Shown in pieces: positions 1 through 8,763 of a stretch of DNA of 64,000 nt. The notes under the pieces were generated by a model. That model did not search any database. It was not told the DNA's origin and saw nothing but the letters and a program-made list of their open reading frames with translations. This stretch comes from Verrucomicrobiota bacterium. Its GTDB lineage: Bacteria > Verrucomicrobiota > Verrucomicrobiia > Methylacidiphilales > UBA1321. The position numbers and the translations under genes are program-made. Within the stretch, counting starts at the first letter, position 1. Every line of letters begins with the position of its first letter. Location: contig JABDHJ010000002.1 in NCBI GenBank assembly GCA_013285645.1, positions 62,001 through 126,000 of the forward strand, in the 5' to 3' direction.

Positions 1-477
1 TTCGATGTTATTATTGCTGGCTCCCATGCCGAGTCCACGCACGGTGAAATTGGAACTACCCAGGATGGCTTCCTCCACGGCTCCATTGGCAATGTGATAC
101 ATCTTGCCGTGTAGCAACTGAGCGTGACGAACAGAACGGATGTTCACCTTTTGACGGAACCATTCGGCGCATTCACGAGCTACGCGCTTTTGTTGAAGGC
201 GATTTGCTAATTGGAGGCCGTTGCCATCAAGGATGAACGCCTTCTTTTCAGTCCTTTCTGGGTCCAAGGAGGATATGAAGCGGGGTTCCCCAAAGAGAAA
301 GTCGAGATGCTCAATCTGATCGAGCTTGTCCTTAAGTGCTTCGTAGGCGTAAATCGTGAAATAAGCAGAGACCACTGACAGCCGGGAGCCGGTCTGCACC
401 TTGGCTTTGAGGAAATCAGCGACGTTACCACGGCGATGGTTATCCCTGATGCCGGAATTGTTGGGCTGGGTTGCCAT
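1..477 (-). CDS. PLD-domain helicase-type protein, N-terminal part (cut by window start)
   Basis: The minus-strand frame runs from an ATG at 477 off the left edge, giving 159 residues. It opens with a stretch containing 'RGNVADFLK' and 'LSVVSAYFTIYAYEAL'. It then shows a phospholipase-D-like signature: His and Lys in 'LLHGKMYHIANG', followed by 'LGSSNFTVRGLG'. This layout is what I know from the N-terminus of large restriction-associated SF2 helicases carrying a PLD nuclease domain, where the helicase core follows. That core is outside the window, so the helicase half is inferred. The gene sits in a cluster of nuclease-type genes at the left edge, consistent with a defence role. The start is the first ATG that keeps the conserved N-terminal segment. 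Confidence 0.75.
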   Translation of the reverse strand, partial: MATQPNNSGIRDNHRRGNVADFLKAKVQTGSRLSVVSAYFTIYAYEALKDKLDQIEHLDFLFGEPRFISSLDPERTEKKAFILDGNGLQLANRLQQKRVARECAEWFRQKVNIRSVRHAQLLHGKMYHIANGAVEEAILGSSNFTVRGLGMGASNNNIE

Positions 478-928
478 GGGCCTCCAGCATGGTGCAGAAC
501 TTCATCCGTCAGTTCAAACTGATTGATCGTCATTTTCTCAGTGGCGTTTTGGAGGTCTGTTTGCTGGGCGATAAAAATGAACCCTTCAAAAGCCACTCAG
601 GGTTCATTCTTCCCCGGCATGGACGATGCCGGTTCCGCCAGAGGCATCCTGACGTGACAGGTTAGCGGGCGGGAGATGAGGGCGACCGACGCCAGTACAT
701 TACGCGGCAGGCGTGGACATGGTCGAGTGGACACCACCGGGAGCCATGCCAGCCGAACGAATGACGGCGGAGATGACGCCCCACGACCGGGAGCGATCTG
801 GCGCGGTCAGGTGCTCGGCGCGACGAATGCGCCCACGGCAAGTATTGGTCGCTCGGTGGGGGGGCCGCGAGGATGCGGCAGTGGGCCGCTTGGTCGCGGC
901 GGGGGGAGCACTACTTCCAATGAGAGAT
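478..928. other. Intergenic stretch, no convincing gene
   Basis: Short frames exist on both strands, but none has a recognisable motif or a good start. The segment from about 676 to 925 is strikingly G+C-rich compared with the flanking genes (runs such as nine G at 857-865) and may be a remnant of other DNA. I see no terminator or repeat that explains it. Confidence 0.5.
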
Positions 929-1741
929 CTATCGATAGAGGAAGCTGCGGTCTCCATTCTTTTTGCGCCATCTCTCATATCCATAAAGGTCCGGGCCGCC
1001 CAGATTTATCACGTACTCAACCCCGAAAATCGCAATCACAGCATAAAATTCGCCCCGCACTCCCACTATCGGCTTAACCGGGTCTTCAATCCAAAGAAGG
1101 TTCCATTCATGCAGCATCTGGAATCGTGGATAGAGGTTGTCTGAAAAAGCAAAATCAGCCGGATAAATCCGACGAATGACGACGGGCCAGACGACGCCCG
1201 GGCGACCTTGACGAACATAAGTGCGTATATCGTCGAGTTCGACCTTGTTAACGATTTCTTCATTCCATTTCGGATCATCCATGCCTCTTTGCGCAAGAAT
1301 TTCCAATCCGATCTTTGCGATAAAACGGGATGTTTCGTAGCCAGTTGGAGGAAGCTCGGCAGCAGGAAGGTAGAGGCTTCCCGACTTCTGAGTGCGCAGG
1401 GTCTCAATAAATCGGGCTTCATCTTCTCCCGGGGCTGCCGAAACGCTGAAACTACTATCGTCTTCTCGACGAAGATGTATTTTGGAGCGGCTTGCAGGGT
1501 GCAGGCCCACACCGGGGGTATAGAGGTCTCTCTTGTTTTGAATTCCCATCTCGAAACGGGAATTTTGCCCATACGAAGACTCCAAAAACGGAGCCTCGAC
1601 CTTTCTGGCTAGATAATTGTTACATGCGTCGCAAACCCAACCCGGCGCAAGGATGTGTTCTTTATTCCCCAGCGACTCAGGGATTATATGTTCCTTCGAT
1701 TGACTGGCATCGGAGGGGCACTTGCAGAAAATGCATTTCAT
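929..1741 (-). CDS. HNH endonuclease (HNH_5-like zinc type)
   Basis: A 270-residue protein starting at the ATG at 1741. The frame extends 15 codons further upstream, but the zinc-finger Cys begins immediately after this Met and a GGAGAG lies 13 nt before it. Residues 3-6 form C-x2-C, 'SKEHIIPESLGN' (residues 15-26) supplies the catalytic His, and 'CDACNN' (37-42) gives the second C-x2-C and the Asn. This is the pattern of HNH nucleases with a structural zinc. The remaining 220 residues are unlike anything I recognise and may set specificity. It is transcribed divergently from the GNAT-PIN gene at 1892. Its context of PIN, ASCH and PLD-helicase genes suggests a defence or toxin role, which is inference. 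Confidence 0.75.
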   Translation of the reverse strand: MKCIFCKCPSDASQSKEHIIPESLGNKEHILAPGWVCDACNNYLARKVEAPFLESSYGQNSRFEMGIQNKRDLYTPGVGLHPASRSKIHLRREDDSSFSVSAAPGEDEARFIETLRTQKSGSLYLPAAELPPTGYETSRFIAKIGLEILAQRGMDDPKWNEEIVNKVELDDIRTYVRQGRPGVVWPVVIRRIYPADFAFSDNLYPRFQMLHEWNLLWIEDPVKPIVGVRGEFYAVIAIFGVEYVINLGGPDLYGYERWRKKNGDRSFLYR

Positions 1742-1891
1742 AACCGAAAGCTTCTCTCCAGAGTATGCGATTATTCCAGCGTTCATAATAATTACCAGCT
1801 AGAAACCAGCACTAGGGAACGCGTAATTTGCCTAAGTGGACGGCAGGTTTTATCTGGAGCCTCCCGACGCTTAGATATAGGGTTCACGACC

Positions 1892-3985
1892 ATGGTGACA
1901 CCGGAGGCTAAACCGCAGTGCTCGGTTACCGCGTTGCCTTGGCCCTCGACCGATCTAGCGCCGGTCATGGCCCTGCACGGAGCAAACTCTAAAACGCTCG
2001 GACCCTTCCCGGTGGGGGCATTTGAAGAATATGCCCAAAAGCGACAGATATTAGTGGCATGGAGCCCCTGCGGCGATGTTCTCGGGTATCTCCTGTACCG
2101 GATTTCAAGACAACGGGCGTCAATCGTGCACTTATGCGTCGATCCCGCGCACCGTGCCGGTGGCATCGCGCAGCGTCTCGTTGACGCGCTTAAGATAATC
2201 ACCAAGCACTTAACGGGCGTCGGCCTGCGTTGCCGCCAGGACAATTACGCCAAACTGCTGTGGCCGAGAATGGGTTTTGCGGCCATGGGCAGAAAGCCAG
2301 GCCGAGGACGTGATGGCCACGAGTTGACCTTTTGGTGGTTCGATCACGGTCACCCCGATCTGCTCAGCAATAAACCTACGGAAGATCGACGTAGCTGCGT
2401 TGTCATCGACGCAAATGTTTTTTTCGATCTCAAAGGGAGCGAGGGGCGTAAGGGGGAAGAATCACAGGCCTTGCTCGCCGACTGGGTACAGGGTGCTATC
2501 GAGCTTCACGTCACGAAAGAAACACACAACGAAATCGAACGCGCGACAGACAAGAAAACTCACGCCGAGAGCCGCGCGCACGCAACTCGATACCCGACTC
2601 TCGCTACTGACGATAAGATTTTCCAGCGGATTTGCCAGGAACTGAAGCCCTTGTTCCCCAACAAAAGCAATCTTCGAGACAGCGCGGATCTCCGGCAGAT
2701 TGCCTATGCGATCGCCGGCGGAGCTTTGTTTTTCGCGACCCGAGACGAGACACTGATAAGTCGCTGCGACTCTCTCTACGATACCTATGGCATACACGTC
2801 TTGGCACCGGGAGAACTCATCCGGCGGTTAGACATGTTGGAGCGGGAGGAGGAATACCGCCCCGCTCGCGTTCATGGGTCCCGATTAAGGACTTGCGCGC
2901 TGACAGCGGAGCACTTGGACGACACAGTTAAGGCGTTCGTAAGATGCACAACGGAAAAACAAAACGAGTTCCGACGAGAAGTGCTTCACTGGGTTGGGCG
3001 ACCGCGTAGCGCCCAAACAAATCTCCTCGCCGATAGCGACGGTAAACCGGTTCTACTCACGGTCCTCGACCAGGAATCGCCCGGGGTGCTGGCCGTACCC
3101 TTGTTGCGAACTACTCGCCATCCGCTTTCGGGAACCTTGCTCCGTAGCTTTCTTCGGTCAGCCCTCGACCTTGCAAATAAAGACAAGCGGCTGCTTGTTT
3201 CCATACCCGACGTAGCGGTCGACGATCCGACGCGTGCAGCATTGAGAGAGTTCGCTTTCAGTTTGGAAAACGAGAAATGGGTGAAAATCACCAAGCGTAC
3301 CTTGGGCGATTTCGAATCGCTACATGCTTTAGTTGGTGCGGCGGCGACGCTTGGTTTGGGTAAACAGATAGTGGAAAGTGCCCGGCAGGCGGTCGATGCC
3401 GCCAAAGCAAACGGGGGTGCCGAGAGAACTGCGGTACTCGAATCTTTTTTCTGGCCCGCCAAACTGCTTACGGACTCTTTGCCCGTATTTATTATCCCGA
3501 TTCGCGCTGAGTGGGCACAGCATTTTTTCGACGAGCAACTAGGTTCGGAATTGCTTTTCGGCCTTCGGGAGGAACTGCACTTAGGTGTGGAAGGAGTGTA
3601 CTACCGTTCTCCCAAGCAATCGCACCTTAGCGCCCCCGCCCGCATTTTATGGTATGTAAGCCAAGGGCACGCGAAAAGGGGGTCAAAGAGTATCAAGGCT
3701 TGCTCTCGTCTTGACAGCATTGAGATCGGAGACGCCGAAGAGATATATCGCCGTTATCGACGCTTGGGGGTTTACACTCGGCGCGATGTCCTTAACGCAG
3801 TTAAAGGTAAACCAAGCCGTGATCTCATGGCTCTGCGGTTTTCGATGACTGAACGCTTCACTACCCCGGTAAATGTCCCCAAACTTGACCCTTTGGGTCT
3901 GCGGGGTCCTTTCATGTCGCCGCGGCGAATATCGGCAGAACAGTTTGCATCCATCTACTCAATCGGATTTGATATGGCCCCATGA
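1892..3985 (+). CDS. GNAT acetyltransferase-PIN ribonuclease fusion protein
   Basis: A protein of 697 residues. The N-terminal ~150 residues look like a GNAT acetyltransferase, with an acetyl-CoA loop in 'VDPAHRAGGIAQRLVDAL'. A PIN-type nuclease domain follows from about residue 165: 'VVIDANVFFDL' with its first acidic residue, 'HNEIER', 'SADLRQIAYAI' and 'FATRDETLI'. The C-terminal ~400 residues have no motif I recognise. The frame is open from 1655, but the conserved part starts near the ATG at 1892, which I prefer; the ribosome binding site is weak. The stop overlaps the next start by 4 nt (ATGA), so it is co-translated with the ASCH protein. A GNAT-PIN polypeptide coupled to ASCH suggests an RNA-targeting toxin or RNA-modification system, but no substrate can be read from the sequence. 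Confidence 0.7.
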   Translation: MVTPEAKPQCSVTALPWPSTDLAPVMALHGANSKTLGPFPVGAFEEYAQKRQILVAWSPCGDVLGYLLYRISRQRASIVHLCVDPAHRAGGIAQRLVDALKIITKHLTGVGLRCRQDNYAKLLWPRMGFAAMGRKPGRGRDGHELTFWWFDHGHPDLLSNKPTEDRRSCVVIDANVFFDLKGSEGRKGEESQALLADWVQGAIELHVTKETHNEIERATDKKTHAESRAHATRYPTLATDDKIFQRICQELKPLFPNKSNLRDSADLRQIAYAIAGGALFFATRDETLISRCDSLYDTYGIHVLAPGELIRRLDMLEREEEYRPARVHGSRLRTCALTAEHLDDTVKAFVRCTTEKQNEFRREVLHWVGRPRSAQTNLLADSDGKPVLLTVLDQESPGVLAVPLLRTTRHPLSGTLLRSFLRSALDLANKDKRLLVSIPDVAVDDPTRAALREFAFSLENEKWVKITKRTLGDFESLHALVGAAATLGLGKQIVESARQAVDAAKANGGAERTAVLESFFWPAKLLTDSLPVFIIPIRAEWAQHFFDEQLGSELLFGLREELHLGVEGVYYRSPKQSHLSAPARILWYVSQGHAKRGSKSIKACSRLDSIEIGDAEEIYRRYRRLGVYTRRDVLNAVKGKPSRDLMALRFSMTERFTTPVNVPKLDPLGLRGPFMSPRRISAEQFASIYSIGFDMAP

Positions 3986-4536
3986 CAAACCGGAATGCGC
4001 TGTTTCTTTCGATCCGTCCCCGCTTCGCCGCTCAAATTTTTGCTGGTACTAAAACCGTGGAGTTACGCCGGGTACGTACGCGAATTGAAGAAGGAGGGCT
4101 CGTTATTGTCTACGCGTCGGGAGACACCAAAGCACTGCTGGGAGCCTTTCAGGCGGAGAAGGTAGTTGCGTCCACTCCGAGCGCCATATGGCGCCGGTAT
4201 GGCAATAAAACGGGTCTTACCAAAAGGGAATTCGACGGGTATTACTCCGGTAGCGATACTGCGTTCGCAATTGAAATTGCTTATGCATGGCAACTCGCCG
4301 TTCCAGTCTGCCTTCACACACTCAGGAAGAAACGAGAAGGGTTCCGACCACCCCAAAGCTATCACTACTTGGATACTGACACGGTATTGGACATCGGAGG
4401 AAGTGCTTTGCTCGGGGAGAAATCCCGCCGCTCACCTCGTTCGGCGGCAAGTCCTTCGCCCCGGAAGTCCTACAAGTCGCCTCGTGGCATGGCCGCAAGA
4501 ATGATCACTTTCGAGCTTGGTTGCGCCAAGGAATAG
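3982..4536 (+). CDS. ASCH-domain protein
   Basis: A 184-residue protein. The first 30 residues carry the ASCH hallmark: 'SIRPRFAAQIFAGTKTVELR', that is, a short strand, a helix and the G-x-K-x-x-E-x-R core. ASCH is a PUA-like beta-barrel fold thought to bind RNA or modified nucleotides. Its start overlaps the stop of the GNAT-PIN gene by 4 nt, so the two products are made together and probably act together. After residue ~140 ('PQSYHYLD') the sequence turns into a Ser/Arg/Pro-rich tail that does not look like the family. It may be a non-native C-terminus created by rearrangement near the island boundary. Confidence 0.7.
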   Translation: MTNRNALFLSIRPRFAAQIFAGTKTVELRRVRTRIEEGGLVIVYASGDTKALLGAFQAEKVVASTPSAIWRRYGNKTGLTKREFDGYYSGSDTAFAIEIAYAWQLAVPVCLHTLRKKREGFRPPQSYHYLDTDTVLDIGGSALLGEKSRRSPRSAASPSPRKSYKSPRGMAARMITFELGCAKE

Positions 4537-4588
4537 CGGTGCAACTGTGGCTAGAGAAAGGTCAAAACCGCTCGACTTTGGCCGTCTT

Positions 4589-4631
4589 TGGTGCCAACCT
4601 GCTGCCAAGAATCTGGCAATAATTGGCACCA
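4589..4631. terminator. Stem-loop after the ASCH gene
   Basis: The nine-base arms TGGTGCCAA (4589-4597) and TTGGCACCA (4623-4631) are perfectly complementary. A nested TGCCA/TGGCA pair lies inside them. No T-run follows, so this is a possible transcript-end hairpin or a recombination-site stem rather than a classical terminator. Confidence 0.35.
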
Positions 4632-4688
4632 GATGATCTCTTGGTGGCACAACTCCTCCCAGTTATGAGAGGTAAGCCCCTTCGGGAA

Positions 4689-4719
4689 GGGGAGCGGGTG
4701 ACGAGACTCGAACTCGCGA
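4689..4719. repeat. Left attachment-site repeat of the genomic island (tRNA-Gly 3' end copy)
   Basis: Thirty-one bases are identical to 36062-36092, which hold the discriminator, the 3' acceptor strand and the T-arm of the tRNA-Gly gene. To its left, CCCCTT...AAGGGG (4677-4692) forms the short hairpin expected just downstream of a tRNA. This boundary therefore looks like the original chromosomal side of the tRNA gene displaced by the insertion. An integrase gene starts 128 bp inside. This is the standard picture of integration into a tRNA 3' end. Confidence 0.85.
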
Positions 4720-4793
4720 GTCGGTCTGAGCCCTCTTTCGATTTATAAGTTATTCATAATGAACGTAGGTGAACGTCATGGACAACGGCGGAC

Positions 4794-4815
4794 ATTCTCA
4801 CTATTATTCTCACTT
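4794..4815. repeat. 22-bp inner direct repeat, left copy (probable integrase arm site)
   Basis: This is identical to 36003-36024 at the other end of the island and itself contains TTCTCAC twice (attCTCACTATTATTCTCACtt). It lies 75 bp inside the left attachment repeat, in the leader of the integrase gene. A further pair of GAACGT hexamers 10 bp apart lies at 4761 and 4771. Tyrosine integrases bind such arm sites on both sides of the attP core; the assignment as an arm site is inference. Confidence 0.6.
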
Positions 4816-4846
4816 TGAAGAGACTCGAACTAATTTAGGAGAACAC

Positions 4847-5992
4847 ATGGCAAGCCTTTGGAAACGCAACAATAGTCCGTACTGGGTGTGTTGTTTTACG
4901 GGCCCTGACGGAAGTCAGCTAAAGAAAAGCACGAAGGAATCGAATCGAGGAAAAGCCCTAGCCGTTTGTGTCGAAATTGAGCGCGCTTCACGACTCGGTC
5001 GCCAAGGACAACTGACTGAGGTTCAAGCACGGAAGGTTATTAGCGACATCTATCAGCGTAGTACCGAGGAAAGTCTTCCGTTTGAAGATACCGCTACCTA
5101 TCTGCTTGAATGGGTGAGTTCCAAAGCAGTCACCCGTGCGCCAGGTACAGCTATCCGATACAAACGTATCGTCGAAGAGTTTCTTACGTTTTTGGATAAG
5201 CGAGCAAGTGGGCCACTCTCTGGTATCGTGCCGCGGGACATTACTCGATTCCGGGACGACCAACGACGCCAAGGCAAGAGTGCCGCCAGCGCGAACATGG
5301 CCGTTAAAACACTGCGGGTACCCTTCGCGGTAGCGCGGCGGCACGGACTTATCCTGAGCAGTCCAGCGGAGGCTGTTGAGCTGCTGCCGCCCGACAGCGA
5401 AGTCCGGGAGACCTTCAGCCTCGAGCAACTAACCGCTCTTCTCGCCACGAAGAATATCGAATGGAAAGGAATGATCTTGTTCGGAGCATACTGTGGCCTG
5501 CGCATCGGCGACGCATCTCAACTTACCTGGGCCAACATCGATCTCACAAAGCGTCTCCTGATCTTTCATCCTCAGAAGGTTCAACGATCCAAGCAAAAGA
5601 AAGCTCACGAAGTCCCCCTCCACCCTTCGCTGGAAAAATACCTTCAGGATCTGCCCGGATTGAAAACGCCCAAGGCCCCTATCTTCCCTACCCTCAAGCA
5701 AAAGAAGGTCAGCGGTGTAGGTGGCCTATCTCTGCACTTTCGCAAAGTCATGGTGGCGACTGGAGTGGCCGAAGATGAGAAGGGCGAAAAGAAGGCCGGA
5801 AAGGGGCGACGGTTCTTCGCCCACAGCTTCCACAGCCTTCGCCACACTTTTGTCAGCCTGCTCGCCAACCAAAACGTCTCACGCGAATTGCGCATGAAGC
5901 TCGCCGGTCACACCAGCGATGCTCACGACCGATACACCCACCATGAGATCGAGAATCTCCGGAAATCCATCGAAACCATACCCTCAATTTGA
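4847..5992 (+). CDS. Tyrosine site-specific integrase of the island
   Basis: A protein of 381 residues. The start at 4847 is supported by TAGGAG 6 nt upstream; the frame is open earlier, but that part overlaps the arm-site repeat. Residues 1-60 resemble an arm-binding domain and about 80-180 a SAM-like core-binding domain. The catalytic domain has R219 in 'GAYCGLRIGDASQL', H329-x2-R332 in 'FHSLRHTFVSLL', H355 in 'KLAGHTS' and nucleophile Y363 in 'DRYTHH'. All key residues are present, so the enzyme looks active. It lies next to the tRNA-derived repeat and points into the island, as expected for the integrase that moves this element. Confidence 0.92.
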   Translation: MASLWKRNNSPYWVCCFTGPDGSQLKKSTKESNRGKALAVCVEIERASRLGRQGQLTEVQARKVISDIYQRSTEESLPFEDTATYLLEWVSSKAVTRAPGTAIRYKRIVEEFLTFLDKRASGPLSGIVPRDITRFRDDQRRQGKSAASANMAVKTLRVPFAVARRHGLILSSPAEAVELLPPDSEVRETFSLEQLTALLATKNIEWKGMILFGAYCGLRIGDASQLTWANIDLTKRLLIFHPQKVQRSKQKKAHEVPLHPSLEKYLQDLPGLKTPKAPIFPTLKQKKVSGVGGLSLHFRKVMVATGVAEDEKGEKKAGKGRRFFAHSFHSLRHTFVSLLANQNVSRELRMKLAGHTSDAHDRYTHHEIENLRKSIETIPSI

Positions 5993-6085
5993 TCCCGACC
6001 AGTCGCAGGTTCGATCCATACTTTCGGCGCCAAAGCTCCTTCAAGAAGGCCTTCGCGGAGTTAGTCGCACCATCGAAGCTACCAA

Positions 6086-7036
6086 ATGAAAAGGAAAAAT
6101 CTAAAACGACGATCAAAACCGAAAACGGTTTTATTGGCTCCTGAGTCCTGGTTTAAGCAAGAGGCCGAGCATATAAAGTTAATTCAGGACACGGAACTTT
6201 CTTTGCGTGATAAATCTCCTGCCGCCTTCAAGCTTCACGCGTTTTATGACGCTCGTGGCCTGGAAATCCAAAGGCTCACAAAACTCCGACCTCCGGATTA
6301 CCTGTCTGTTCGAGCGTTAACTCAAGACGAGTGGTGCTTTGAAAGTGTTGAAAACGAGGATTGCCAAGAATGCTTGGAGTACGAAATGTCACGCGAGGTC
6401 TCTTTATGGAGAACAATGGTCTACAACTATCGACAGGTCGATCAACACAGACCGGATAGTGTGCTCAATCTAATCTTGTTTTTCTCGCATCTTTTAGAGC
6501 TTAAAAGTTATCCGGATTGGCCCACAAAGCCATGGTCAGCCCAGAAACACCGACGTCAAAAGAGTCCTGTATCGGACTACACTTCACTTTTTGCAGATCT
6601 CGACGTCCTAGCTGGCGTAGAACCGTCCTTACAGCAAAGGGCCGAATTAAGAGTTAAATACGGCCGCCCTCTCTTACATAGCTATCTGCAAATCGATCTT
6701 TCCCAACCAACGGCACTCCTCGAACGTCAGTTCTCAAGTTGGCTCAAGTCTCAGAGGAAACTCCATCCCGTGAAAATCATTGAAACTAGGGGAACTAACT
6801 CAGCGAAAGCCACTCTTCGCGCATTAGGTGTTTACCGCCTCCTCAGAGTAGTAAGTCAACCAAAAGCACAAATTTTTCTTCAGGAAAAAGGGATTGATGA
6901 ATATCGGCGAGACTCATCGCTCATACATGCTGCGGACAGAGCAAAGTTCGCAATCGCTCGATTTGCTCTTGCTAATGTGCCTCCTCGAGATCCAACTATC
7001 GTGACTCGCCTTAATTCAAAGGGAGCTGTCGGTTGA
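6086..7036 (+). CDS. Hypothetical island protein, 316 aa
   Basis: I do not recognise this protein. It begins with a very basic stretch (MKRKNLKRRSKPK) and is charged throughout, with no membrane segment or signal peptide. There are two Cys in 'EDCQECLEYE' near residue 95. It lies in the same direction as the integrase upstream and ends just before a stem-loop (7065-7095). Codon use and A+T content match the rest of the island. Its position between integrase and excisionase-like gene suggests an element-maintenance protein, but nothing in the sequence names a function. Confidence 0.6.
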   Translation: MKRKNLKRRSKPKTVLLAPESWFKQEAEHIKLIQDTELSLRDKSPAAFKLHAFYDARGLEIQRLTKLRPPDYLSVRALTQDEWCFESVENEDCQECLEYEMSREVSLWRTMVYNYRQVDQHRPDSVLNLILFFSHLLELKSYPDWPTKPWSAQKHRRQKSPVSDYTSLFADLDVLAGVEPSLQQRAELRVKYGRPLLHSYLQIDLSQPTALLERQFSSWLKSQRKLHPVKIIETRGTNSAKATLRALGVYRLLRVVSQPKAQIFLQEKGIDEYRRDSSLIHAADRAKFAIARFALANVPPRDPTIVTRLNSKGAVG

Positions 7037-7064
7037 TTTGAGGTCGAAATTACCTCTTAGCTTA

Positions 7065-7095
7065 TTGTCGGGAAGAATCTTCTTTTTGCCGACAA
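7065..7095 (+). terminator. Stem-loop downstream of the 316-aa gene
   Basis: TTGTCGG (7065-7071) pairs with CCGACAA (7089-7095), with AAGAA/TTCTT pairing inside. A short TTT follows. It lies 29 bp after the stop of the preceding gene and is a plausible intrinsic terminator with a weak T-tract. Confidence 0.45.
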
Positions 7096-7111
7096 TTTCA
7101 CCCAAGAAAAC

Positions 7112-7128
7112 GCGGTATCATTTACCGC
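7112..7128. promoter_or_regulatory. Perfect palindrome abutting the HTH gene start (candidate operator)
   Basis: GCGGTA-TCATT-TACCGC ends one base before the ATG of the small HTH gene at 7129. A perfect 6-bp inverted repeat at that place is a natural site for autoregulation by the HTH protein. Binding is inferred. Confidence 0.4.
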
Positions 7129-7371
7129 ATGAAATCACTGACGATCTCTGGGGTTCAGTTGGGGAGTGTCACCCAATGTGAGCCAGAATTTATTGACGTA
7201 CAAAATGCAACCCGATTTTCGGGTATCGGACGGACGAGCCTCTATTCGTTAATTGGCCAAGGCAAGATTCGGACAATTAATCTTCGTAAACCAGGAGCGA
7301 TTCGAGGACGGAGGCTTATCCATTTGGCCAGCCTTCGGGAGTACCTACTCAGCTACCAGGAAGGAACATAA
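7129..7371 (+). CDS. Small HTH (excisionase-like) DNA-binding protein
   Basis: An 80-residue protein. The core, 'EFIDVQNATRFSGIGRTSLYSLIGQGKIRTINLRK...GRRLIHLASLREYLLSY', has the winged-helix layout of MerR/excisionase-type domains used by mobile elements (the sequence is interrupted here for length). Such proteins act as recombination directionality factors or as repressors. A palindrome lies directly before its start. It is followed after 30 bp by the primase gene, so the two are probably one transcript that switches on element excision or replication. Confidence 0.7.
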   Translation: MKSLTISGVQLGSVTQCEPEFIDVQNATRFSGIGRTSLYSLIGQGKIRTINLRKPGAIRGRRLIHLASLREYLLSYQEGT

Positions 7372-7401
7372 GAGAGGTAAAACTGAACCAAGGGACTCGC
7401 T

Positions 7402-8763
7402 GTGAACCTGAATAAAAGCATTGCGCTCGCAGACTTTTCGTCTCATCAAGACGACCATGAGCAGGAAATTTCTGACATTCCATGCACTGGGCCTCCATCA
7501 AATCTGAAGCAGAACAGTGTATTCGTCGTGGACGGAGATTTGATCAAAGACATCTGGTCCAAGAGAAAAGCGCAGCAGGTGTATCAGCATCTCAGCAATG
7601 ACAACGCTTACTACGTAATGGGATTTCGTAACGAAGAAGGGAATATCATCTATCGTCGGGCGAAAACAAAATCAATTGAGGATGCTATTTCCTGGTCAAT
7701 CAGCACAGCATTCGGCACAGCCAAAAGTCCATTTACAGTTGCCTTCTACGCCAATAATGATGCTGGAAAGTCGCGTTGGGGCGGCTTGGACTTCGACTGC
7801 CACGACGGTGCGTCTGCGGACAGAGCGTACCTATGGTCAAGAGACGCCTTCAGGTTACTCGTGAACGAACCTGGCATGTCCGTAATCTGGGAGTATTCAG
7901 GTCGCGGTTATCATTGTTGGGCCGTCTGCATACATTTTCGTCCGGTTCAACAGTGGATTGCATTTCTCAAACAAATAGCCTTCAGAATTGGCGCTGAGAT
8001 AGGCGAAGGTAAATGCGAAATTTTTCCAGCGGATACCATTGCCAGACAGTATGGACACGCGTTACGCGCTCCCGGATCTTGGAACCCAAAAACCGGCACT
8101 CCCTCGAGAATTTTCTTCGATAACCTTGATCCTCTGCTTGAGTCAACCGTACCGCAGGTTAACGCTAAGGCTTCGAGAAGGCGCCGCAGAGCGTCGTTGT
8201 TGCCAAATGAGTTACATCAACAGTTGCACGATAAGATAGAACAAGTGTTCTCTATACTCCGTGAGGAATCCTCAGAATACATGATTCAGGCCCCAGCGAC
8301 CCGACATCAAAAGCTAAAGAACCTAATTGGCAAAGCGTTCTGGTATGTAGGTCAACAAACGGCCCGCATACTTGTTGCGCACCAGTATGACACCAAGCTT
8401 GTATCGACTGAGGCAAACAGAGATGACCACTTGCACGAATTTGAGAACCTCTGGAAAGGGATGGTAGACCTCTTCATACGGGAGCTCCCGCCCAACATAA
8501 AGGCCTCATACGATGCGCTTGCCACAGAAAACGAACGAGACGCGTTTAGAATTATCCGAAGTTTTGCCCATGGTGCAAATAGTGATAACAAACCCGATTT
8601 TCCCATTGCAGTCGAAAACTTGGGAAAGCGACTCGGGATCACTTACCCAGGTGCCAGCAAGATACGCCAAAAACTTACTGGGCTTGGCGTCATTCACTTA
8701 TCCCAACCTCACATTCCTAATTCAAAAGCCGCGACATACGTTTGGCCAATGGAGCGAGCATGA
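7402..8763 (+). CDS. Archaeo-eukaryotic-type primase (AEP) of a mobile element
   Basis: A 453-residue protein starting at GTG 7402, with AGGGAC about 8 nt upstream. The AEP motifs are visible: D130-x-D132 in 'GGLDFDCHDG', the S-x-H-like motif in 'SGRGYHCW' (H171), and 'CEIFPAD' (205-211) followed by 'GHALRAPGSWNPKTG'. This is the primase type seen in TOTE-like systems and in replication modules of plasmids and integrative elements. The C-terminal ~200 residues resemble a helical DNA-binding region, with 'LGKRLGITYPGASKIRQKLTGLGVI' shaped like a winged helix. It overlaps the next gene by 4 nt. Likely role: priming replication of the excised island. Confidence 0.75.
   Translation: MNLNKSIALADFSSHQDDHEQEISDIPCTGPPSNLKQNSVFVVDGDLIKDIWSKRKAQQVYQHLSNDNAYYVMGFRNEEGNIIYRRAKTKSIEDAISWSISTAFGTAKSPFTVAFYANNDAGKSRWGGLDFDCHDGASADRAYLWSRDAFRLLVNEPGMSVIWEYSGRGYHCWAVCIHFRPVQQWIAFLKQIAFRIGAEIGEGKCEIFPADTIARQYGHALRAPGSWNPKTGTPSRIFFDNLDPLLESTVPQVNAKASRRRRRASLLPNELHQQLHDKIEQVFSILREESSEYMIQAPATRHQKLKNLIGKAFWYVGQQTARILVAHQYDTKLVSTEANRDDHLHEFENLWKGMVDLFIRELPPNIKASYDALATENERDAFRIIRSFAHGANSDNKPDFPIAVENLGKRLGITYPGASKIRQKLTGLGVIHLSQPHIPNSKAATYVWPMERA

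Noticed and set aside
676-925. A G+C-rich gene left of the HNH gene
   Set aside because: Several overlapping frames exist but none has a conserved motif or a plausible start; left as unexplained sequence.
5993-6085. tRNA-like fragment GTCGCAGGTTCGATCC after the integrase gene
   Set aside because: The T-loop-like part is present but the stem does not pair and there is no acceptor or anticodon arm, so it is not a tRNA; it may be a decayed remnant or chance.
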